Shown here one piece after another: positions 1 through 5,883 of a DNA stretch of 20,592 nt. This stretch comes from a virus. Under the pieces are notes generated by a model. That model worked only from the letters and a program-made list of their open reading frames with translations, ran no database searches and was not told where the DNA came from. The stretch's first letter is position 1. Every line of letters begins with the position of its first letter. Made by a program: the position numbers and the translations under genes. The stretch lies in IMG/VR virus record IMGVR_UViG_3300006869_000146, positions 1 through 20,592 of that record. One strand, 5' to 3'.

Positions 1-2286
1 GCGTGTCAAATTGTTCTGTTCTCTCATTGCATTTGCAATCATATTTAACGATTCTTTTAAGTTTACACTCAAATGCTGGCCTCCGTCAACCCCATTATTT
101 GCCATTCTGTTATATCTTTCGGTTTCGCCCTTATCTAAAACACGTTCGTCTTTGTGAATGTATGCCAAAGTATCCGCAGGTTCTTTCGTCAAACCGGTCA
201 TTCCCTGTGTGCCAAAACTTCTGTATGTTGGAGTGATACCGCCAAACTGTTGTGCATTTTTTAAAGTTTCCGAATCTCTTAAAGGATTATACCTATAATG
301 ATAGGAAGTTCCTGTCATTTCGTCATAATACGAACGACTTTCGTCTTCGAGAAACTTTTGATATGTATTTAATCTATCAATTACTTTTAGCATTTGATCT
401 ATTGGCAACATCTCGGAAGTTCTTTTTCCCTCATAGTCCTCATCGAGTTTATACATTGTTTGACCTTGCTTGTTTGTATAACTTTCGATTAAATCATCAA
501 TTCCCATCCACCCTACTTCATAATCCTCAAATTTCTTTAGTATAGCGTCTCTTCTACCACTCAATATATCTTTAGTCTGTTGAATGTTAGCCTTTACTCT
601 CTCATCGATCATCTCTTTGAGGAATTTTCTGCCACTGTCGGTAGTTTGTTCATTTCTGGCTTTTTCCAACTCCTCCATGGTAGCACCGCTATATTTTGCT
701 TCTAGATCTCTTTTAAGTCCTTTGTCACTAACAGCAATGCCTAGTTTGTCATTAATTGCTAGCCTTAGATCCAACATTAAATCTGTCCAAACACTCTTTA
801 ACCAACCAAAGAATCCTTTTTGTTTAATGTCTTCTGTTATTCCCAGCATGAATTTGCTAAAATCGTCAGCCATTATTGGAAGAACTTCTGCCAGTTTTTT
901 CAAGGCACTCTGTACAGTCTCGGAACCTAGTATTTGTAAGAAGGTTTCATTAAAGACATCTCTAATTTTTTTCATTGCCAGTTCTAATTCAATAAATGTG
1001 TCTGTTAGTGTGTCTGTTTCACCTGCGGCACTTGCTTGAGAATTTAGGTAAGCGTTTGTAAATAGTGCCATTGAACTTCCCGCTTCACCGTATTGATCTC
1101 CCATCATTCCTAATATGGTAAAATATTTTGAATTTTTGTCAACAAAGGTTTTGTTGGTTTGTGCTAATCCCATCAACTGGCTGTGCATCGAGTTTGTAAA
1201 CATTTCCAAAGAACCGGAATGGGCCTTTGCCTGTCCGGCTAGGCTTGTGAATGTTCGATTTAAGCCTGGCATCAGTGATGAAAGATTTTGTGCGCCTTCG
1301 GTTAGTGGTGCAACTCCCATCAATGCCGCCTGCATTGCTTCAGCCATTGCTGGACCGCCGGTGCTGGCCGCTTTGATTAATTCTTCTGATGCTAGTTTTG
1401 CACCCTCTGGTAGAGTAGCAAGGAAGTTTTCAAACATCTTGTTTTGTTTCATTCTGTTTAATTCTTCTTCTTGCTCGTCAGCAGTTTTACCTGAAATTTC
1501 TGATAGTCTTCTTAAGTTCTTGACATAGTCATCTGAATTTTCAACCAGATAACTCATGCTCATTGTACCTTTTTGAATTGCTAGAGCATTAGCGGCAACC
1601 AATTCGTTGTATCTTTCGCTTTGTTCTTCAAAACTTACTCCGTATCGTAATAGTGTTCTGCCAAACTTATCACTCATTTCGGCAGTTAATTCTACTGCTT
1701 TAGCGGCACCCTGTGTTGCGGTTCCCATGTACGCCAATCTTTGGGAATTTTTTGTAAGTTCCCCGGCCGCTTGTGCAAGCGATACGCCCAGTTTTGTGCC
1801 CAATCTGGTCAGTGTGGTCATTCTATTACCAAACATGATACCACTGGATGATAATTGCTGGAATGTGTTATAGTTTTTTTGAAGCAAACTAACAACCGCT
1901 TCAAGGGCACTGCCTAGGCCCAAAAAGTCTCCGGTTGCACTTTTGATACCTTTTGCAAGATCAACAACCGTTGGTTGTGCATCAATTAAGGATGTGCTAA
2001 ACTGTACCGCCGCACTTCCTGCGTGTGCAAGGGCGGTAAACCCTTTAACAACACCACCCACAACCTTACCAAGGAGATTAAACCCAACGTTAACAACATT
2101 GAGACTTTTGCCTAGTTTTACCAAACCAGCGGTTGTTCCGCCGGCTCCACCACCAACTGCACCACCAACACCGCCGGTTCCTTTACCACTTTGGATTGCC
2201 TCCAAAATCTTCTTCATAGTGGCTTCTTCAGCCGCTCCGACTAGTTCTATGCGTTCGCCGTTGATTTCAGCAAATATGTTTGCCAT
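1..2286 (-). CDS. Tail tape measure protein, 3' end off the window
   Basis: An open minus-strand frame of 762 codons runs from the ATG at 2286 to the window edge without a stop, so the C-terminus is missing. Tape measure proteins set tail length and fill the tube lumen before DNA ejection. Seen here: a short N-terminal segment, a Gly-rich linker (residues ~34-50), a long Ala/Gly/Leu-rich, mostly helical body with hydrophobic stretches (~60-400), a charged helical part, and near the end IHKDERVL (~709-716). The last resembles the 'hKgErVl' motif common near tape measure C-termini. A GGGGA ribosome site lies just upstream of the ATG. It is transcribed divergently from the gp26-like gene, which is unusual because chaperone and tape measure normally share a strand. 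The role is inferred from composition, the motif and context. It could instead be another large virion protein. Confidence 0.75.
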   Translation of the reverse strand, partial: MANIFAEINGERIELVGAAEEATMKKILEAIQSGKGTGGVGGAVGGGAGGTTAGLVKLGKSLNVVNVGFNLLGKVVGGVVKGFTALAHAGSAAVQFSTSLIDAQPTVVDLAKGIKSATGDFLGLGSALEAVVSLLQKNYNTFQQLSSSGIMFGNRMTTLTRLGTKLGVSLAQAAGELTKNSQRLAYMGTATQGAAKAVELTAEMSDKFGRTLLRYGVSFEEQSERYNELVAANALAIQKGTMSMSYLVENSDDYVKNLRRLSEISGKTADEQEEELNRMKQNKMFENFLATLPEGAKLASEELIKAASTGGPAMAEAMQAALMGVAPLTEGAQNLSSLMPGLNRTFTSLAGQAKAHSGSLEMFTNSMHSQLMGLAQTNKTFVDKNSKYFTILGMMGDQYGEAGSSMALFTNAYLNSQASAAGETDTLTDTFIELELAMKKIRDVFNETFLQILGSETVQSALKKLAEVLPIMADDFSKFMLGITEDIKQKGFFGWLKSVWTDLMLDLRLAINDKLGIAVSDKGLKRDLEAKYSGATMEELEKARNEQTTDSGRKFLKEMIDERVKANIQQTKDILSGRRDAILKKFEDYEVGWMGIDDLIESYTNKQGQTMYKLDEDYEGKRTSEMLPIDQMLKVIDRLNTYQKFLEDESRSYYDEMTGTSYHYRYNPLRDSETLKNAQQFGGITPTYRSFGTQGMTGLTKEPADTLAYIHKDERVLDKGETERYNRMANNGVDGGQHLSVNLKESLNMIANAMREQNNLTR

Positions 2287-2311
2287 TATTTAAATCCCCA
2301 TTAAGTGCGTA

Positions 2312-2319
2312 TATAAATA
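2312..2319 (+). promoter_or_regulatory. T4-type late promoter (TATAAATA) for the gp26-like gene
   Basis: A perfect match to the T4 late promoter box TATAAATA, which is recognised by RNA polymerase carrying gp55. It lies 46 bases before the gp26-like ATG. Transcription would begin about 2325-2327, and a GAGG ribosome site follows at 2353-2356. Confidence 0.8.
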
Positions 2320-2323
2320 CATT

Positions 2324-2338
2324 TACTAATTATTAGTA
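2324..2338. repeat. 15-bp palindrome between the two facing late promoters
   Basis: TACTAATTATTAGTA is a perfect inverted repeat of 7-bp arms around one central T (2331). The midpoint between the two late boxes is about 2332, so the whole 2312-2352 segment is close to dyad-symmetric. The palindrome covers the expected start site of one promoter and adjoins that of the other. It may be an operator or a consequence of symmetric initiator sequences. Confidence 0.6.
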
Positions 2339-2344
2339 TAACGT

Positions 2345-2352
2345 TATTTATA
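2345..2352 (-). promoter_or_regulatory. T4-type late promoter (TATAAATA) for the tape measure gene
   Basis: TATTTATA on the plus strand is a perfect minus-strand TATAAATA late box. Transcription would start about 2337-2339 and run left into the tape measure ATG at 2286. The box abuts the GAGG ribosome site of the gp26-like gene on the other strand. Confidence 0.78.
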
Positions 2353-2365
2353 GAGGATAGCAACC

Positions 2366-3226
2366 ATGGAAAATCAAAGCGTTTTAAGCAAGTATAAACG
2401 TCAACCAAAAATTTACTTGAATTTGCCCAGCGGAGGCAAGTTTTACAAATCCAACCCAATGGAAAAATCAGGGTCTGGAGAATTACCAATTTATTCAATG
2501 ACAGCCAAAGATGAACTATTAATGAGGACACCGGATGCACTAATGAACGGTGACGCCACAGCAGAAGTTATAAAAAGTTGCTGTCCTTTAATCACCGATC
2601 CGTGGGATATTCCAATGATTGATTTAGATGCTATCCTAATTGCAATCAGAATTGCCACATACGGTGAATCCATGGACGTAGAAGTTCCGATTATGGGACT
2701 GGAAGAGCCAACTACCGAAAAAACATCGGTTGATCTTCGAGAAGTGCTTGACTCAATGCAGGGAAAAGAATGGCCTAACACATTCAAGTATCAGGATTTA
2801 ACGTTTCACATGAAACCTTTAACCTACAAACAAAGCACAGGATTTTATCAATCCACATACGAACAGCAAAGACTTACAGGGTTGTTACAGAGAGAAGATG
2901 TACCAGATGAAGACAAACTTAAGGCTTTTAAAGAAGGCTTTAAAAAACTCAGTGCTGTAACATTAGACATGATTCTAAGCCAAGTTATTGCTATTGAAAC
3001 TCCAGACGGAACAGAATCGAATCCAAGTGCTATTAGAGATTTCTTTAACAACACAGATAAGGATACCTTTGTAGCGGTTGAAAATCATTTGGAAGAAGTA
3101 AAAAATAACTGGACGATCAAACCTAGACGAATCAAGGTAAGCCAAGAACTTGTTGATAAAGGAGCACCGGAAGAAGTAAACGTTCCACTGATGTTTGATC
3201 AATCAAGTTTTTTCGTATCAAGGTAG
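2366..3226 (+). CDS. 26: gp26-like baseplate hub assembly protein (zero-frame product)
   Basis: A 286-residue protein of the T4 gp26 / T4 baseplate protein family. The N-terminus has the family pattern LPSGGKFY (residues ~20-27), then a 'SMTAKDE.LMRTPDALMNG' region (~43-62), paired cysteines (~71-72), and an acidic segment ending in IRIATYGE (~94-101). T4 gp26 (208 residues) is needed to assemble the baseplate hub but is not found in the finished baseplate, so an assembly-factor or tape measure chaperone role fits. The start is supported by GAGG nine bases upstream and a late promoter at 2312-2319. The zero frame ends in SSFFVSR-stop, three codons after a T TTT TTC heptamer, and a -1 frame continues to 3444. 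Family assignment is good; function here is by homology. Confidence 0.85.
   Translation: MENQSVLSKYKRQPKIYLNLPSGGKFYKSNPMEKSGSGELPIYSMTAKDELLMRTPDALMNGDATAEVIKSCCPLITDPWDIPMIDLDAILIAIRIATYGESMDVEVPIMGLEEPTTEKTSVDLREVLDSMQGKEWPNTFKYQDLTFHMKPLTYKQSTGFYQSTYEQQRLTGLLQREDVPDEDKLKAFKEGFKKLSAVTLDMILSQVIAIETPDGTESNPSAIRDFFNNTDKDTFVAVENHLEEVKNNWTIKPRRIKVSQELVDKGAPEEVNVPLMFDQSSFFVSR
3208..3214 (+). other. Programmed -1 ribosomal frameshift site, T TTT TTC
   Basis: In the gp26-like frame the codons read AGT TTT TTC GTA TCA AGG TAG, giving the heptamer T TTT TTC in the X XXY YYZ register required for tandem -1 slippage. The zero-frame stop is at 3224-3226. After slippage reading continues CGT ATC AAG GTA and stays open to TAA at 3442-3444. 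Phage P2 uses the similar T TTT TTG in tail genes E/E'. No strong downstream stem-loop or close upstream Shine-Dalgarno stimulator was found, so efficiency cannot be judged. Confidence 0.75.
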
Positions 3227-3444
3227 CAACACTCTCGATTTCTGAAATTATAGAATACGTTAAAGATCTAGAAAATCAAGCAAAGAGTATTGTTGCCGAT
3301 CTAATTAGATTATCCTGGTATATGCGTGGTGGACTTCAAATAAAAGATGCTTATCAAACCACCTTTGAAGAAAGACAAGCAATAGGTGAACTTGTTCAGG
3401 AAAATTTTAAAAATACCAAAGATACTGGAATTAGTTTTATCTAA
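3214..3444 (+). CDS. -1 frame extension of the gp26-like protein (predicted chaperone fusion)
   Basis: This stretch encodes 76 residues read only after -1 slippage at 3208-3214, giving a predicted fusion of about 359 residues. The frame is open from 3199 to 3444 and has no ATG, GTG or TTG before the ATG at 3322. That ATG has no ribosome site and would leave only 40 residues. The peptide includes IRLSWYMRGGLQIKDAY and, further on, a 'FEERQAIGELVQEN' segment. This aromatic-MRGG pattern followed by a short helical pair is what I recall from frameshift-extended tail assembly chaperones and from small ORFs after gp26 in T4-like phages (T4 has gp51 there). The ORF fills the gap completely and overlaps the convergent gene's end by 8 bases. 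Coding status is likely; the role is inferred. Confidence 0.72.
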   Translation, partial: RIKVATLSISEIIEYVKDLENQAKSIVADLIRLSWYMRGGLQIKDAYQTTFEERQAIGELVQENFKNTKDTGISFI

Positions 3445-3955
3445 TTGATTTAAGCAAGGCTCGCAGTTTATTTCTGCCTTGTGGATCATCCAATGCTGTT
3501 CTTACCGCTTGAAGAACCGGAGCAAGTTCAGATAGTTCATTTTTGCTAGGCACTCTGCCCTGCTGTATTTTGTTCAACCCTGTAATAATAAGTTGTGGAT
3601 TTTCAAATCCCAATTCCTGCTTGAGCATGTTCAAACCACTTCTGGTTTTGCTGTCGGTGTTACCTTTTTTATCCTTGGCTATTTCATCACCGTCATCGTA
3701 TGCGTTTTTAGCCTTGTCGATTTTTTTGACTATTTTGTCTTTAAGTCCTTTTAGTCCCGTAGGATCATCAAAGCCTGATGCAAACGCACCAAGTGCATTA
3801 GTTGGATCTTTTGTTTTTACGGTTTGTGTAGTTTGTGTTGATTTGCCAATACCAAACTGTTTTTTCATTGCCGCAATTTCTTCTTCTGTGGGAGTGTTGC
3901 CCGCAATGTTGACCTGTTGAACACCATTGGGTGTTTCGACTTTAATAACTGGCAT
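3437..3955 (-). CDS. Unknown protein, 172 residues, coupled to the upstream gene
   Basis: A basic, mostly helical protein of unknown function. The N-terminus (MPVIKVETPNGVQQVNIAG, then a TPTEEEI helix) is a short beta pair followed by a helix, a pattern I associate with N-termini of phage structural proteins. The middle is Lys/Asp-rich and low in complexity (~45-105). The C-terminal ~60 residues form amphipathic helices ending in LRALLKSIR. Its ATG overlaps the stop of the preceding gene as TAATG, so the two are probably translationally coupled under the late promoter at 4639-4646. A late virion or head/tail accessory role is plausible. The stop overlaps the end of the -1 frame ORF on the opposite strand by 8 bases, leaving no room for a terminator. 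Confidence 0.75.
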   Translation of the reverse strand: MPVIKVETPNGVQQVNIAGNTPTEEEIAAMKKQFGIGKSTQTTQTVKTKDPTNALGAFASGFDDPTGLKGLKDKIVKKIDKAKNAYDDGDEIAKDKKGNTDSKTRSGLNMLKQELGFENPQLIITGLNKIQQGRVPSKNELSELAPVLQAVRTALDDPQGRNKLRALLKSIR

Positions 3956-4620
3956 TAGTTAAATCTCCAAACACCATCTTTGCCCTGTGTCATGCCACCC
4001 GCGGATTGACCTGTGCTTGTGGGTTTAGTATCTGTACCCCCGGTATTAGGAGCAAAAGAACTTGCGCCTCCTAGGTCAGCACGTTGTTGGAATCCTGCTC
4101 TAACAATGTACATGAGAATTTGATCAATTGCTTTGTCGCTTAGTATTTGGGATTTTGGTACCGCTTCATACATGCTTGCGGCTACTTTTTCTTGTTCCTT
4201 GCCACCATCCTGCACGTTGAGATTTGGTTTTAGTGCGGTTGGTTTTGCACCGGTCATTTTTGGTAAACCTTTTTTAAAGTTCTTCCAACCCTTGGCAATT
4301 TTTTGTGCTATGCCTGGGTTTGGTTTACCTACACTTTTTGCAATAGAATCTAATTCCTGTGTGTTAGCAATTGGAAAGCCTTTTGCTTGTAGGTACTGTA
4401 CCATAATTTCTTTTGTGGGTTGCTGTGCATTAGCGTTTTTCCAAAAACTGGTAAACTGCTTTTTAAGTGCATTAGCCTCTTTGCCAATCGCGCCAGCGTC
4501 GGCGGCTCGCTGAGAGCCCATTTTTGCGGCAACTTTATCGCCTAGACCTTTTAGCATACCGTACGGTGCTTCATCGATCTTTTTTGCTTCGTTTAAAACA
4601 GCAACTTCATTAATTTTCAT
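3955..4620 (-). CDS. Unknown protein, 221 residues, first gene of a late pair
   Basis: No family was recognised. The protein starts MKINEVAVLNEAKK, has a Lys/Ala-rich helical first half (residues ~20-130, including QPTKEIMVQYLQAKGFP), a helical segment 'DKAIDQILMYIVRAGFQQRA' (~160-180), and a Gly/Ser/Thr-rich disordered tail ending in DGVWRFN. There is no signal peptide or membrane helix. A strong AGGAG ribosome site sits immediately upstream of the ATG, and a perfect late box lies at 4639-4646. Late expression suggests a virion or assembly protein. The same operon continues with the 172-residue gene through a TAATG overlap. Confidence 0.75.
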   Translation of the reverse strand: MKINEVAVLNEAKKIDEAPYGMLKGLGDKVAAKMGSQRAADAGAIGKEANALKKQFTSFWKNANAQQPTKEIMVQYLQAKGFPIANTQELDSIAKSVGKPNPGIAQKIAKGWKNFKKGLPKMTGAKPTALKPNLNVQDGGKEQEKVAASMYEAVPKSQILSDKAIDQILMYIVRAGFQQRADLGGASSFAPNTGGTDTKPTSTGQSAGGMTQGKDGVWRFN

Positions 4621-4638
4621 ACCAAAATCTCCTAATCG

Positions 4639-4646
4639 TATTTATA
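4639..4646 (-). promoter_or_regulatory. T4-type late promoter (TATAAATA) for the 4620-3437 pair
   Basis: TATTTATA on the plus strand gives a perfect minus-strand TATAAATA. Only 18 bases separate it from the ATG at 4620. With the usual late start 5-7 bases past the box, the transcript would begin at or next to the AGGAG ribosome site, giving an unusually short leader. Confidence 0.78.
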
Positions 4647-4721
4647 TAATCACAGTTTGAAACATATAAAACCAAATAGCGTAGTTTAATTGTAATAAGT
4701 ACTTACCTAAATATTTACACG

Positions 4722-4904
4722 ATGATTACAAAATATATAGTGTACGAAAATGGTGTAGAAATAACCGTTGCTAATTCACAGGAAGAAGCACACACTTGCA
4801 TAGAGTGTATGCGTACACAGAATCCACATAAAGAATACGAGTTAAAGGAAATTCAGATTAGTTCAGTTAAACCTGGTTTCGGAAGAGATCCTGATTTACA
4901 TTAA
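4722..4904 (+). CDS. Small unknown protein, 60 residues
   Basis: MITKYIVYENGVEITVANSQ begins with two beta strands, followed by a helix with CIEC (C-x2-C, residues ~27-30) and a third strand (YELKEIQI). This beta-alpha-beta outline is typical of small phage proteins, but I do not recognise a family. The two cysteines alone are too few to claim metal binding. No clear Shine-Dalgarno precedes the ATG. Its stop is followed 12 bases later by a rho-independent terminator on the same strand, which supports it as a real transcribed gene. Confidence 0.6.
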   Translation: MITKYIVYENGVEITVANSQEEAHTCIECMRTQNPHKEYELKEIQISSVKPGFGRDPDLH

Positions 4905-4916
4905 CTAATACAAGTA

Positions 4917-4943
4917 AAGTGAACTGCGTTCACTTGTGTTTTT
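4917..4943 (+). terminator. Rho-independent terminator after the 60-residue gene
   Basis: A perfect 8-bp stem AAGTGAAC / GTTCACTT (4917-4924 and 4928-4935) with loop TGC is followed by GTG and five T (4939-4943). It would stop rightward transcription from the 4722-4904 gene. The stem also forms on the other strand, but only TACTTG follows there, so leftward termination would be weak. Confidence 0.75.
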
Positions 4944-5427
4944 CGCTATCGCTCAAACACCACTTTCTTTTTCTTAATATATAAGAACAATAATTGCGAA
5001 GCAATTTAGCATCATGTAGATTGTTTCAGTCAGACGGAACCTGTTTACGGTTCCATCTAATCTTGAACATCATGTGAGTTCGTCACAGCCAAGACTTGGA
5101 AGTAGGTTTTTGTTTATACACCTGTTTGTGGGGCTCTGACCTTTCCCCTACCTACGTCGACATCACGTAAAAATCTGCTAACAAATCGCTTTGCTATCGC
5201 AAGCCGCTTCGCGGCATCTTACGCTACCTCCCGCCTCGTTCCGTTGCGGAGAGTTTTTTCAAACACAGTGTTTTCGACTGACAGCATTCAATCTCCGTTA
5301 ACCAGTTGGCCCAATTTGTTTGATGGCTTACCTCACAGTGGTGGTCGATCAACGTGTACGAGTGTCCTTCTCAGGGGACCTTTTACTCAGCGGTATTTGC
5401 AAACTGGCCCGCCAACCTTATGTGCTG
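4944..5427 (+). ncRNA. Gene-free, hairpin-rich region; candidate structured RNA
   Basis: No convincing ORF lies in these ~480 bases, between convergent gene ends. G+C is about 48% (145/300 at 5101-5400), against about 30% in a sampled gp6 segment (18/60 at 17041-17100). Visible helices: AATTGC/GCAATT (4992-5006); a 14-bp compound stem with GGAACC/GGTTCC as its tip (5018-5063); TGTGA/TCACA (5073-5087); GTAGGT/ACCTAC (5102-5107 with 5150-5155) enclosing GGGG/CCCC (5130-5133, 5145-5148); CGTAA/TTACG (5166-5170 with 5219-5223) enclosing GCTTtGC/GCAAGC and GCCGC/GCGGC; GAGT-GTCC/GGAC...ACTC near 5360-5390. A terminator-like hairpin with a T run closes at 5228-5259, favouring the plus strand. It is not a recognisable tRNA, tmRNA, RNase P RNA or group I core. 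A large phage RNA of the GOLLD/ROOL kind is possible but not shown. Strand and ends are uncertain. Confidence 0.5.
5228..5259 (+). terminator. Terminator-like hairpin within the structured region
   Basis: CTC(C)CGC at 5228-5234 pairs with GCGGAG at 5246-5251 (six pairs, one bulged C), followed by AG and six T (5254-5259). The T run exists only in the plus orientation. The segment CGGAGA (5247-5252) can instead pair with TCTCCG (5292-5297), an alternative fold that would disrupt the terminator. Confidence 0.5.
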
Positions 5428-5859
5428 TTATGTTTTGCCTAATTTTTCGAGTGCTTCTTTGAGAATCTTTGAACTGCCTACTCTTACATTAATAATTCCG
5501 TTATAATACTCGTCTGTCTCTAATACTCTGCGTTCAAATTGTTCTCTAGCCTCAAGATAACTCATTAAGCCTCTGCTATTACAAAAATGGAGAATTTCGC
5601 GTGTGAACTTTTCTGGGCCTAGTGCCTCAACGTCTGCCTGTAAATGATCTGAAGATCCCCAATAGTCTCTCCAATCACTTTCAACTTTGCTTCTTCGTTT
5701 GTTTTTCTTGCCTTTGAGTGGTGGGCGTGTTTTCTTGAATTTTGCTAATTTTTTGCCTACGTACTTACGATTGTTGGTAGTGTTTGTTATCAGGTAAACA
5801 AAACCTTCGCAATCTTGCGGAAGTTCTTGTACTATTTTGCCCTGATAAGTCCACTCCAT
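5428..5859 (-). CDS. GIY-YIG nuclease, Seg-like, 143 residues
   Basis: A free-standing GIY-YIG domain protein resembling the Seg-type endonucleases of T4-like phages. The first strand reads GFVYL (residues 19-23, the GIY position) and the second KYVGKK (32-37, the YIG position). A Lys/Arg-rich insert RPPLKGKKNKRR (~45-56) and SDWRDYWGSS (~61-70) follow, then a helix YLEAREQFE with the likely metal-binding Glu (E103), and finally N124 in IINVRVG. This order matches the family fold (about 90-100 residues), with no clear added DNA-binding domain. Such enzymes nick or cut DNA and often act as homing endonucleases. It is the last gene of the gp47-gp46 leftward operon, 24 bases after the small basic gene. 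Catalytic activity is inferred. Confidence 0.82.
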   Translation of the reverse strand: MEWTYQGKIVQELPQDCEGFVYLITNTTNNRKYVGKKLAKFKKTRPPLKGKKNKRRSKVESDWRDYWGSSDHLQADVEALGPEKFTREILHFCNSRGLMSYLEAREQFERRVLETDEYYNGIINVRVGSSKILKEALEKLGKT

Positions 5860-5883
5860 AGTGATACTTACCGTGCCTTAAAT

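Noticed and set aside
584-2293. Plus-strand ORFs opposite the tape measure gene
   Set aside because: They are antisense to a continuous 762-codon minus-strand frame with better composition, a ribosome site and a late promoter.
3322-3444. ATG at 3322 as an independent start for the -1 frame ORF
   Set aside because: No ribosome site precedes it, only 40 residues would result, and the conserved-looking part (the SWYMRGG region) would be cut at its middle.
4706-4713. CCTAAATA before the 60-residue gene, and GGTAAATA (16872-16879) before gp6, as late promoters
   Set aside because: Only the TAAATA part matches, and transcription would begin at or next to the ATG. The gp6 gene is already covered by the operon promoter.
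5219-5287. Minus-strand 22-codon ORF with GGAG five bases before its ATG
   Set aside because: Very short, inside the hairpin-rich region and overlapping two helices. The GGAG is part of a helix strand, so coding is not supported without conservation.
4985-5427. tRNA genes or a group I intron in the structured region
   Set aside because: No T-arm of the GTTCRANNC kind pairs correctly, no cloverleaf could be drawn, and the conserved group I P7/P3 core was not found on either strand.
5244-5462. Plus-strand 72-codon ORF from TTG at 5244
   Set aside because: Rare start codon within the terminator stem, no ribosome site, unnatural composition, and it overlaps the 3' end of the GIY-YIG gene.
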